This document shows positions 17,613-24,822 of a stretch of DNA of 64,000 bases, in pieces. The notes below the pieces were generated by a model. The model worked only from the letters and a program-made list of their open reading frames with translations, was not told where the DNA came from and did not search any database. Position numbers and translations under genes: made by a program. Every line of letters starts with the position of its first letter. Position 1 is the first letter of the stretch. The stretch is from Erysipelotrichaceae bacterium (lineage in GTDB: Bacteria; Bacillota_I; Bacilli_A; Erysipelotrichales; Erysipelotrichaceae). The stretch is from NCBI GenBank assembly GCA_017473335.1, contig JAFULN010000014.1:57036-121035 (forward strand), in the 5' to 3' direction.

Positions 17613-19181
17613 TTAGTGCTTGATCATGGATTCATCCCATTCAGCTGGAACAGGAAGACCCATTAATTCAACTGCAGTTGCAGCTACGTTAGACAGACCA
17701 AAGTCTCCATCTTTAAGTTCAACATCTGCACCACGAACGATGAATGGAACCTTATTCAGAGTGTGTGCTGTCTTAGGTTTAGGTGCTGCATCTGGTTTCT
17801 TAGCCTTTTCGTACATTTCATCTGCATTACCATGGTCAGCAGTAATCAGAAGAACTGCACCTACCTTGTCACATGCATCCATAACACGCTTCAACGCCAA
17901 ATCAACAGCTTCTACACCAACGATTGTTGCCTGATAGTTGCCAGTATGACCAACCATATCCCCATTTGGATAGTTTACACGCAGGAAGTCATATTCGTTG
18001 GATTCGATTGCTTCAACCAACAGATCTGTTACTTCTGCAGCCTTCATCCAAGGACGCTGATCAAATGGAACGATGTCAGATGGAACTTCAACCCAAGTTT
18101 CCAGTTCTTCAGAGAACTTCGCAGAGTTGTTTCCATTCCAGAAATAAGTCACATGACCATACTTCTGAGTTTCAGAAATCGCATAAGACTTAATTCCATG
18201 TTTTACCAGATGTTCAGACAGAGTGTGCTTGATTGCAGGTGGATAAACCAGGAACTTGTTAGGGATCTTCAGGTCTCCATCATACTGCAGCATACCAGCA
18301 TAAACAACATTTGGATGTCTTACACGATCAAAATGTGTGAATTCAGCATCATCAAATGCCTTAGAAATTTCAATTGCACGGTCTCCGCGGAAATTGTACA
18401 GAATCACTGCATCGCCATCTTCAATTGTACCTACAGGCTTGCCATCTTCAGCAATGACAAATGCAGGCAGATCCTGGTCAGAGCAGCCCAATTCAGCACG
18501 GTATGTTTCAACTGCTTCTGTTGCAGAGGCAAACATTCTGCCTTCGCCTAATACATGAGTTTTCCAACCCTTTTCAACCATGCCCCAGTTAGCTTCATAA
18601 CGATCCATTGTGATTACCATACGTCCGCCACCTGATGCGATTCTTGCATCAAATGAAGCATCATTCAGTTCAGCCATGAAATCTTCCAGTTCCTTAACAT
18701 AAATCAGACCAGAAGTTTCAGGAACGTCACGTCCATCCAGCAGTGCATGTACACGTACTTTTGAAACGCCTTCTTCTTTAGCACGTGTAATCAGTGCCTT
18801 CAGATGATTGATGTGAGAATGTACATTACCATCAGACAGAAGTCCAATAAAATGCATAGTATGTGCTTTTCCAGCTTCTACCAATTCAGCCCAAGTTGGT
18901 GTTTCAAAGATAGCCTTTGTTTCAATGCTTTCATTCACCAGCTTAGCACCCTGGCTATACACCTGACCGCATCCCAGAGCGTTGTGACCAACTTCTGAGT
19001 TTCCCATGTCACCATCACTAGGCAAACCAACAGCTACACCATGAGCTTTGATTGCAGTATTAGGACATGTTGCCAAAAGATTGTCCAGATGTGGAGTATA
19101 AGAGTTTTTGACCGCATTGCCATATTCCTTATCAGTCAGACCAATACCGTCCATAACAACTAAAACAAGTGGTTTTTTCAT
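17613..19181 (-). CDS. gpmI: 2,3-bisphosphoglycerate-independent phosphoglycerate mutase
   Basis: The 522-residue glycolytic enzyme interconverts 3- and 2-phosphoglycerate. It has the alkaline-phosphatase-superfamily metal site beginning VVMDGIG, the catalytic Ser62 in GDMGNSEVGHNALG, the RDVPETSG substrate loop, and the C-terminal metal motifs NYPNGDMVGHTG and ITADHGNADEM. An open frame extends to 19310, but the family start is ATG at 19181, preceded by GGAGG, so the upstream 43 codons are noncoding. Likely single-gene unit with a possible extended -10 (TGGTATGAT on the minus strand, -10 at 19213-19218). Confidence 0.97.
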   Translation of the reverse strand: MKKPLVLVVMDGIGLTDKEYGNAVKNSYTPHLDNLLATCPNTAIKAHGVAVGLPSDGDMGNSEVGHNALGCGQVYSQGAKLVNESIETKAIFETPTWAELVEAGKAHTMHFIGLLSDGNVHSHINHLKALITRAKEEGVSKVRVHALLDGRDVPETSGLIYVKELEDFMAELNDASFDARIASGGGRMVITMDRYEANWGMVEKGWKTHVLGEGRMFASATEAVETYRAELGCSDQDLPAFVIAEDGKPVGTIEDGDAVILYNFRGDRAIEISKAFDDAEFTHFDRVRHPNVVYAGMLQYDGDLKIPNKFLVYPPAIKHTLSEHLVKHGIKSYAISETQKYGHVTYFWNGNNSAKFSEELETWVEVPSDIVPFDQRPWMKAAEVTDLLVEAIESNEYDFLRVNYPNGDMVGHTGNYQATIVGVEAVDLALKRVMDACDKVGAVLLITADHGNADEMYEKAKKPDAAPKPKTAHTLNKVPFIVRGADVELKDGDFGLSNVAATAVELMGLPVPAEWDESMIKH

Positions 19182-19227
19182 AATCGGTGTTCCTCCATAA
19201 TTAACCATGACTATCATACCACAACTT

Positions 19228-19252
19228 GTGCTTCTTTGGACAAAAGAAGCAC
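19228..19252. other. perfect 10-bp hairpin upstream of gpmI
   Basis: GTGCTTCTTT (19228-19237) pairs with AAAGAAGCAC (19243-19252). A T-run follows on the plus strand only, where there is no upstream gene. It may block antisense transcription or act in gpmI control. Role unclear. Confidence 0.5.
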
Positions 19253-19297
19253 TACTTTTTTCTGGAAATTGACTTTCACTAAAACCCAAAGTGATAA

Positions 19298-19334
19298 TAA
19301 AAACTGACATTTTCTGTCAGCTTTCATTCATCTA
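19298..19334. repeat. 37-bp direct repeat, copy A, containing a terminator
   Basis: Identical over 37 bases to 20209-20245. It contains the hairpin CTGACA-TTTTC-TGTCAG (19304-19320), followed by T residues on the minus strand, so it terminates the two-gene module at 19429-20150. Outside the 37 bases only T-richness is shared. Confidence 0.9.
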
Positions 19335-19428
19335 TTTTTTTTACAGTCATCAATTCCATTCAATTACAATTTAATTGTTCGTTTTGTATCTAGTTCACAA
19401 ACAGAAGAGATATACAATTTCGTTTAAT

Positions 19429-19614
19429 TTATTCTTTTATTTCTTTTGCCTCAAAATCTTTTTCTACTTTCCAATCATCTAATTTTCGCTTTCTAATTTC
19501 TTTATTAATATCTTGAATCTCTTGCTTAGTCAGCTTTTTAGATACAACATATCCCCCTGATTTTTCAGCAGCGCGATCAAACTCATCCATTTTATTCCAG
19601 AAATCTTTGCTCAT
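19429..19614 (-). CDS. small charged protein paired with GNAT-like gene
   Basis: I do not recognise this 61-residue protein. It is highly charged and helical (KKLTKQEIQDINKEIRKRK in the middle, then an acidic/basic tail). A strong ribosome site (AGGAGG) lies 8 bases before the ATG, so it is a real gene. It follows the GNAT-like gene by 32 bases on the same strand, within the segment bounded by the 37-bp repeats. A partner or antitoxin-like role is conceivable; in known GNAT toxin systems the antitoxin is usually a DNA-binding protein encoded upstream, which does not match here. Confidence 0.7.
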   Translation of the reverse strand: MSKDFWNKMDEFDRAAEKSGGYVVSKKLTKQEIQDINKEIRKRKLDDWKVEKDFEAKEIKE

Positions 19615-19646
19615 CGAAAAACCTCCTGTATATCTTTAATATATCA

Positions 19647-20150
19647 TTATTTCATGTACTTTTCTACAAGCATCCTAGCCTGCTTTCCTTCTATCACTAA
19701 TCTTTCTTTTGGCCCTAATGACTTTGCCCCAAGCATTTTAGTGTAGTGGTGCACTAATCTGGTTTTTGCAGTCATAACCACGTATCCGTCTTTTCCTGAT
19801 TTGATACTTGCTTCGCAGGCAATCGCAAACAAATGACCTCCAACACCTATATACTTTCTAAACTCCCCTCTATTTTGTGGACTCGATTCGACCAAATGCA
19901 CATACACATAATCTTCAAAAATCGAATATGATATAAGTCCCTGTATTTCTGAATCTCCTTTTATTGTCAATCCAACTGTAATTTGTCCACCAGTTTTTCT
20001 CCAATCAAACAACCACCCTTCTTTATAAAGTTTATTTTGAACAGAGTTAGTAATTTTCATCGGAGAATATTCTGTCTTCCTTTTTTTACCTGTTTCTTTT
20101 TCTATTAGACAATCTGTCAAACCATCAATCCAAATTCCAATTTTCTTCAT
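19647..20150 (-). CDS. GNAT-like acetyltransferase-fold protein
   Basis: The 167-residue protein has a GNAT-like layout: beta-strands QITVGLTIKGDSEIQGLISYS and YVYVHLVESSPQN, a glycine-containing acceptor loop YIGVGGHLFAIACEAS at the position of the acetyl-CoA pyrophosphate loop, and a C-terminal strand-helix RLVHHYTKMLGAKSLG. The usual R/QxxGxG/A motif appears as YIGVGG, so cofactor binding is plausible but not certain. GGAGG lies 8 bases before the ATG. It is the first gene of the small module with the 61-residue protein. Confidence 0.65.
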   Translation of the reverse strand: MKKIGIWIDGLTDCLIEKETGKKRKTEYSPMKITNSVQNKLYKEGWLFDWRKTGGQITVGLTIKGDSEIQGLISYSIFEDYVYVHLVESSPQNRGEFRKYIGVGGHLFAIACEASIKSGKDGYVVMTAKTRLVHHYTKMLGAKSLGPKERLVIEGKQARMLVEKYMK

Positions 20151-20208
20151 AGGTTCTTCCTCCTACTTATATATTGTCCAAAAACTGGAAAAACCTATTT
20201 TTTAAAAT

Positions 20209-20245
20209 TAAAAACTGACATTTTCTGTCAGCTTTCATTCATCTA
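20209..20245. repeat. 37-bp direct repeat, copy B, spanning the 3' end of the 257-residue gene
   Basis: The copy covers the last codons and stop of the gene at 20235-21008 and its terminator hairpin (CTGACA-TTTTC-TGTCAG, 20215-20231). Copy A lies 911 bases away, on the other side of the GNAT-like module. Confidence 0.9.
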
Positions 20246-21008
20246 CTTTTTCAAACAATTCATAAACACCATTCACATCTAACAGTATTGATGAATTTGT
20301 ACCTTTTCCATAAACAGGTGCCATATATAGTTCAGACTGATTTGTCTCATTGTCTAAAACTGGTACAAGATAACTAGGAACCAGCATTTCAATATATCCA
20401 TTAGGTTCTCCAGTAATCATAACATCAACACATGCATACGACTTAGCATACAAAGTACCTTCATAGCACACCAATATTGTTTTATCTGCACCTCTGATTT
20501 CAGGCAAATCATCTACCAGTGGATAACTTTCATAAGACTTAAGCTTTTCTTCTGTTACAAAAATCATCCATTTTCCATCCATTGGAATTTCAATCGTGTG
20601 ATTGCTTCCAAACTGATATCCAGAAACTCCCGTAAAATTTGCCTGATTATCGGTGTATGGAACTATTTTCGATGATACATGTGATGTGATTTCTCCATCC
20701 ATAACTCCACACTTTGCGATTTCATGCCACATGCCTGAATAAACATAAAGCGTACCATCTACCATGATCATCGGTGCAAGCTCAGTTACACTTGATGTTG
20801 GACAAGCATATTTGCTTCCTTTTGAAAGGATTTTCGTTTCTGATTCAAAGCAGTCCACCACATCATAAAACAAGCCAAAATATTTGATATCTACACTGTC
20901 ACTATCGTCTTTGATCGCAAACAGAGGTCTTTCAAATGCTGCTACCCATCCCAAATCCAGCGCAATGACAGAGATTAAAAATATTGGTATCCATAAGTAT
21001 TTCTTCAC
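20235..21008 (-). CDS. membrane-anchored extracytoplasmic protein in sigma-factor operon
   Basis: The 257-residue protein begins with a signal anchor (MKKYLWIPIFLISVIALDLGWVAAF) and is otherwise soluble, so it is probably exposed outside the membrane. The body has many short beta-like segments and several cysteines. I do not recognise a domain. Its start overlaps the membrane partner of the ECF sigma factor by 4 bases, so it is the third gene of that operon and may be a sensor or target of the response. Confidence 0.7.
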   Translation of the reverse strand: MKKYLWIPIFLISVIALDLGWVAAFERPLFAIKDDSDSVDIKYFGLFYDVVDCFESETKILSKGSKYACPTSSVTELAPMIMVDGTLYVYSGMWHEIAKCGVMDGEITSHVSSKIVPYTDNQANFTGVSGYQFGSNHTIEIPMDGKWMIFVTEEKLKSYESYPLVDDLPEIRGADKTILVCYEGTLYAKSYACVDVMITGEPNGYIEMLVPSYLVPVLDNETNQSELYMAPVYGKGTNSSILLDVNGVYELFEKVDE

Positions 21009-21724
21009 TTTGTATCGCCTGCTTTCTCCACGAGATTCAACAAGAAATCAACAAGTTCACTTTCAGTGATTCCTTTTGTCTCTACATCAAAATACATGTC
21101 ATTCATTTCAAACAAGACATAATACACTTCATGATCTTCCTGTTTAAAAACATCCATTTTAACCCCATCTATCGATGAAGACTGATGATTCTCACTAACA
21201 TCATAGCGTCCAAAAGGCCAGTATCTTTCACTAGCAACAACACAAATGTTCTTTTCCTCTAAGACATAGCAAGTTCGATAACATGTACTGTTTTCTTTAG
21301 ATGAGACTGTACCTATTCCACAAATCATGTCTTGTCCCTGCAGTTCAAAGCCTTCTGGGCAGCATTCTTTAAGAAAATTCAGTTTGTTAAGGTTGATTTG
21401 AACCTTCTTATCTTGATCTGCCAAAAAGACCCCTGCACTTAATCCTGGAGTTTCATTCACAGATTCATTCACAGTGTTGATATTCAGTATAATTTCATAC
21501 CCAATTTCTTGTATTGCAGAATCTGCAGCACTCGGCACATCATTTTTCTTATTCCACATCGGCATCGATAATGCAGTCACCACAATCATACATGCCATCA
21601 CAGTAATCAATTGAGGTCCAAATGATTTCTTCTTTTCTTTGTGATGGATGATACTTTGATAATTCTTCTTTCGATCAAACTGATGTTCATATTTACGTTT
21701 CATTTCATCTTTCAACATGTTCAT
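21005..21724 (-). CDS. putative anti-sigma factor with one membrane segment
   Basis: The 239-residue protein has a basic cytoplasmic N-terminus (about residues 1-35), one membrane helix (LITVMACMIVVTALSMPMW, about 38-56) and an extracytoplasmic domain of about 180 residues with a Cys-rich stretch (ECCPEGF, TCYRTCYVLEEKNICVV). It overlaps the sigma-factor gene by 20 bases, the usual arrangement for ECF sigma and anti-sigma pairs. The N-terminus lacks a visible zinc anti-sigma motif, so the anti-sigma role rests on position and topology. Confidence 0.7.
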   Translation of the reverse strand: MNMLKDEMKRKYEHQFDRKKNYQSIIHHKEKKKSFGPQLITVMACMIVVTALSMPMWNKKNDVPSAADSAIQEIGYEIILNINTVNESVNETPGLSAGVFLADQDKKVQINLNKLNFLKECCPEGFELQGQDMICGIGTVSSKENSTCYRTCYVLEEKNICVVASERYWPFGRYDVSENHQSSSIDGVKMDVFKQEDHEVYYVLFEMNDMYFDVETKGITESELVDFLLNLVEKAGDTK

Positions 21725-22241
21725 CCATTTCCTTTCGTATTTCTTTCAAAGTTCTGTATAGACAGTTCTTTACATAGGATTCATTCACGCTTAATTCTTC
21801 TGCGATTTCTTTATGTGTCATTTCAAAATAGTAATACAACATGAACACTTTCTGAATCACTTGTCTCTTCTTTTTTAGATGATTCCAGACTTCTTCTGCA
21901 TCCAGATGCATCATCAGTTCTTCTTCCAAATTTGAATCATCCGCAATCATATCAACAAATTTTAGTTCTTCTGCATCTTTTATTTGAGAAAACAAAGAAA
22001 TACTCTTCAAGCGATATAATAATGTATAATGCTTTCTCACTTTGTTGCGTGCTATTCCCATTAAATAGTGTTCTACATTTTGAATTTCATGTTTGTGAAA
22101 AGCACGATAAAAATCCAGATATGTTTCCTGCAGAATATCATTTGCATCTTCCAGATTGTCACAATGACACACAATGTACTTCAGAACCTTATCATAGCTT
22201 TCTTCATAAATCCTTGTGAATTCAGATGTAAGATCGATCAT
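21705..22241 (-). CDS. ECF-type RNA polymerase sigma factor
   Basis: The 178-residue protein has sigma region 2 (about residues 8-80, with NLEDANDILQETYLDFYRAFHK and IARNKVRKHY) and region 4 (about 120-175, with MTHKEIAEELSVNESYVKNCLYRTLKEIRKEM as the -35-reading HTH). It is the first gene of a three-gene operon with a single-pass membrane protein and an anchored extracytoplasmic protein, as in envelope-stress ECF systems. The inducing signal is unknown. Confidence 0.92.
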   Translation of the reverse strand: MIDLTSEFTRIYEESYDKVLKYIVCHCDNLEDANDILQETYLDFYRAFHKHEIQNVEHYLMGIARNKVRKHYTLLYRLKSISLFSQIKDAEELKFVDMIADDSNLEEELMMHLDAEEVWNHLKKKRQVIQKVFMLYYYFEMTHKEIAEELSVNESYVKNCLYRTLKEIRKEMDEHVER

Positions 22242-22385
22242 ATTCTCACCTTCACTATAATAGTTCCAAGTTAATCATAAATAGTTTCAATTGAAAAGGG
22301 GATTTTCTAGAAAATCACATCGCTTAGACATTCAGAGCTCTGTCTATAATTCATTTACCCAAATAACAAACCATTTCTAAATAAT

Positions 22386-22412
22386 AAAGGTCTAGGAATT
22401 TCCCTAGACCAC
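22386..22412 (-). terminator. intrinsic terminator after the ktr operon
   Basis: GGTCTAGG (22389-22396) pairs with CCTAGACC (22403-22410). On the minus strand T-rich sequence follows. It lies about 30 bases after the small ORF at 22440. Confidence 0.7.
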
Positions 22413-22439
22413 AATCCATTTCGCTTCATGATGCCGCAT

Positions 22440-22604
22440 TTAAAAACCACGGCCTATTCTATGTTTTTTTGATAATCCTTTTCCTTTTGTACGGACAAGT
22501 AAGATGAATTTCAAACCGAAATGGGACATAAGCAAAAATACTACTAGAAAATAGATAACCCCAAAGATAATCAACAATATTTTCATAAGACCACTTCCAA
22601 TCAT
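22440..22604 (-). CDS. 54-residue membrane protein downstream of ktrA
   Basis: This short frame encodes one or two closely spaced hydrophobic stretches (about residues 8-25 and 30-37) followed by a strongly basic C-terminus (RTKGKGLSKKHRIGRGF). The ATG at 22586 (residue 7) has GGAAG 7 bases upstream and may be the true start, giving 48 residues. It lies between ktrA and the operon terminator, in the only sizeable gap of this strand. By size and position it recalls small accessory subunits of potassium transporters such as KdpF, but it is not similar enough to name. Confidence 0.55.
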   Translation of the reverse strand: MIGSGLMKILLIIFGVIYFLVVFLLMSHFGLKFILLVRTKGKGLSKKHRIGRGF

Positions 22605-22664
22605 ATTATAAAATGATGAGAATTCTCATGATGTTAAGCATTAAAACAGGAGATTAAATTCTCA

Positions 22665-23321
22665 TTAAGATGATTGCAAATTAAGAAATTTCTGAAGATT
22701 TTTATTACTTCCTAAAACAAGTACAGTATCTTTGAATTGAAAGATATATTTAGGTCCCGGCATGGGCTGAAGTACTCCGTTAGATTTAACTGCCAAAATA
22801 TTGACATTATATTGTTGGCGCACCTGCAGATCCATTACACTTTTTCCTATCCAGCTGAAGGGAATATCACATTCATAAATAGAATAATCATTTGATAATT
22901 GAATGTAATCAAAAATATGATCTGAACTATATCTTACTGCAGCCCATGATGCCATCTGCATTTCAGGATAGACCACATCATCTGCTCCGTTTCTAAGTAA
23001 AAACTTAGCATGTACCTCTCTTGAAGCTCTGGCAACAACAAATTTCGCACCATAATCTTTCAACAGTGCTGTAGTTTCAAGAGAGCTTTGAAAATCATCA
23101 CCAATCGCTACAACACAGACATCGAAATTTCTAACTCCCAAAGATGAAATGAATTGTTCATTTGTACTATCACCAATTACTGCATTTGTAACAAACGGCA
23201 AAATATTATTCACACGCTGCTCATTATGATCTACTGCTAAAACATCGTGGTGGAGCTCTTTTAATTTTTGAGCCATATGACGGCCAAATCTTCCTAAACC
23301 TATTAATAAAACTGTCTTCAT
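22665..23321 (-). CDS. ktrA: KtrA/TrkA-type potassium uptake regulatory subunit
   Basis: The 218-residue cytoplasmic protein has an RCK_N domain with the nucleotide-binding glycine motif GLGRFGRHMAQKL and the acidic strand end VLAVDHNEQRV, followed by an RCK_C (TrkA_C) domain from about residue 135. It forms the ring that gates KtrB in response to ATP/ADP or NAD(H). It starts 11 bases after ktrB. Length (usual 215-225) and motifs are typical. Confidence 0.93.
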   Translation of the reverse strand: MKTVLLIGLGRFGRHMAQKLKELHHDVLAVDHNEQRVNNILPFVTNAVIGDSTNEQFISSLGVRNFDVCVVAIGDDFQSSLETTALLKDYGAKFVVARASREVHAKFLLRNGADDVVYPEMQMASWAAVRYSSDHIFDYIQLSNDYSIYECDIPFSWIGKSVMDLQVRQQYNVNILAVKSNGVLQPMPGPKYIFQFKDTVLVLGSNKNLQKFLNLQSS

Positions 23322-23332
23322 AAGATTCCTTT

Positions 23333-24664
23333 CTATCCCACTGCAACTTTTTCTTGTGGGTACTGCAGCACATTAGAACTGCTTCCAGAAAAAACTGCAT
23401 AGATAATTGTGAGGCCTCCAACTCTGCCAAATATCATCAACCCTATTAAGATAATCTGTGATAAGGTTGAAAGCGAAGGTGTAATCCCCATTGTAAGACC
23501 CACAGTACCAATTGCGGATGCAGTTTCATAAAGTGCACTTAATAACGGAATATGTTCAAGATGAGTGATGACAAGTGCACTTGTTGTAAACAAAACAAGA
23601 TAAAGCATAAAAATTGAACTAGCATTATGCAAAGAATCCATTGAGATTCTGCGTCCATAGGCCTGTGGATTGCTTCGATGAACAAAAACCGATTGCACAC
23701 TTAACACCAAAATAGCCAAAGTGGTTGTTTTAAAACCGCCAGCTGTGGAACCTGGACTTCCTCCAATCAGCATTAGAATAATCGTTATCAGAATTCCCGA
23801 TTCACTAAGAAGGGTTTGATCCAGTGTATTAAACCCAGCAGTTCTAGGAGTAACAGCCTGAAACCAGCTGGCAAGAAGTCGATCAGAGAACTCGAACTCA
23901 TTGAGTTCTATAAAGAAAAAGTAGGCAAATGAAGCAGATACTAGAAACAATGTTGTTTTAATAATGAGTTTTGAGCTCAGTGAATACTGTTTGAAATTAA
24001 AATGATGTGTTTCAATATCTTTCCAAGTCAAAAAACCAAGACCTCCGAAAATAATCAGAGATGAAATCACAAAGACAATCAATGGGTCACTAAGATAGTT
24101 CGTTAGAGATGAAAATGGAGCTGACCTGCCCATTAAATCAAACCCCGCATTGCAGAAAGCAGAAATTGAATGAAACAGGCTAAACCACAATCCTTTAAAA
24201 AATCCAAATTGCGGTACAAATCTAAAAGCAAGAAGAAAAGCACCAAGCATTTCCATCATAAATGTAATTTTCAAGATAAATCGTGTATGTCGAAGGATTC
24301 CTCCAACTTGAGGTGCTGAAACCGATTCCTGCATAATCCATCTTTGTCGAAAGCTTATTTTCCTCCCTGTAAATACGGCAATAGAAATGGCCATTGTAAC
24401 TACACCCATACCTCCAATTTGAATAAGCAAAAGAATAATCATCTGGCCAAAAAGTGACCAATGTGTAGCTGTATCAACTAAGACAAGACCTGTTACACAG
24501 GTTGCAGAAACAGCAGTAAACAGACTGGTCATAAATGGCGTTGATGTCATCGTCTTTGACGAGACAGGAAGCATAAGCATCGCCGTTCCGCCGATAATCA
24601 AAAGTAAAAAGCTTATAAGAATAATCTGTGAAGGATTCAATTGCTTTCTTTTGAAAAAATACAT
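23333..24664 (-). CDS. ktrB: KtrB-type potassium/sodium channel-like uptake subunit
   Basis: The protein of about 443 residues has the four-repeat plan of KtrB/TrkH with selectivity-filter loops at SATCVTGLV, SAFCNAGFDL, TPRTAGFNTL and IGTVGLTMG, and the intramembrane gate region with GGSPGSTAGG. It imports potassium with KtrA. ATG at 24664 is preferred over TTG at 24670 because GAGG lies 9 bases before it. The divergent neighbour is a KdpD-like kinase, and RR-type repeats lie in the shared intergenic region. Confidence 0.93.
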   Translation of the reverse strand: MYFFKRKQLNPSQIILISFLLLIIGGTAMLMLPVSSKTMTSTPFMTSLFTAVSATCVTGLVLVDTATHWSLFGQMIILLLIQIGGMGVVTMAISIAVFTGRKISFRQRWIMQESVSAPQVGGILRHTRFILKITFMMEMLGAFLLAFRFVPQFGFFKGLWFSLFHSISAFCNAGFDLMGRSAPFSSLTNYLSDPLIVFVISSLIIFGGLGFLTWKDIETHHFNFKQYSLSSKLIIKTTLFLVSASFAYFFFIELNEFEFSDRLLASWFQAVTPRTAGFNTLDQTLLSESGILITIILMLIGGSPGSTAGGFKTTTLAILVLSVQSVFVHRSNPQAYGRRISMDSLHNASSIFMLYLVLFTTSALVITHLEHIPLLSALYETASAIGTVGLTMGITPSLSTLSQIILIGLMIFGRVGGLTIIYAVFSGSSSNVLQYPQEKVAVG

Positions 24665-24738
24665 AGTCAATATCCTCTCTGTTTTTTTATTTTACCTTTG
24701 CTGCTGTGTGCATGCAGTTAAAACGTAAAGACAGTGTA

Positions 24739-24757
24739 TTAAGATATTGTTAAGATA
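24739..24757. promoter_or_regulatory. direct repeat TTAAGATA, predicted KdpE-like binding site
   Basis: TTAAGATA occurs at 24739-24746 and again at 24750-24757, an 11-base period typical of OmpR/KdpE-class response regulator sites. It lies between the divergent ktrB and kdpD-like genes. Confidence 0.6.
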
Positions 24758-24822
24758 CTTATCGTCACCTAAGAGTTCTACGTTTTTTATGATATACTCT
24801 AAAAAAAAGGAGCTCGCCTTCC

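Noticed and set aside
17763..18551. Long plus-strand open frame (262 codons) opposite gpmI
   Set aside because: It is the antisense of a strongly conserved gene, has no good ribosome site and a composition (Cys, His, Ile rich) typical of shadow frames.
19182..19310. N-terminal extension of GpmI by 43 codons
   Set aside because: The family starts at MKKPLVLVVMDG, a ribosome site precedes that ATG, and the upstream part has a hairpin and a likely -10 box.
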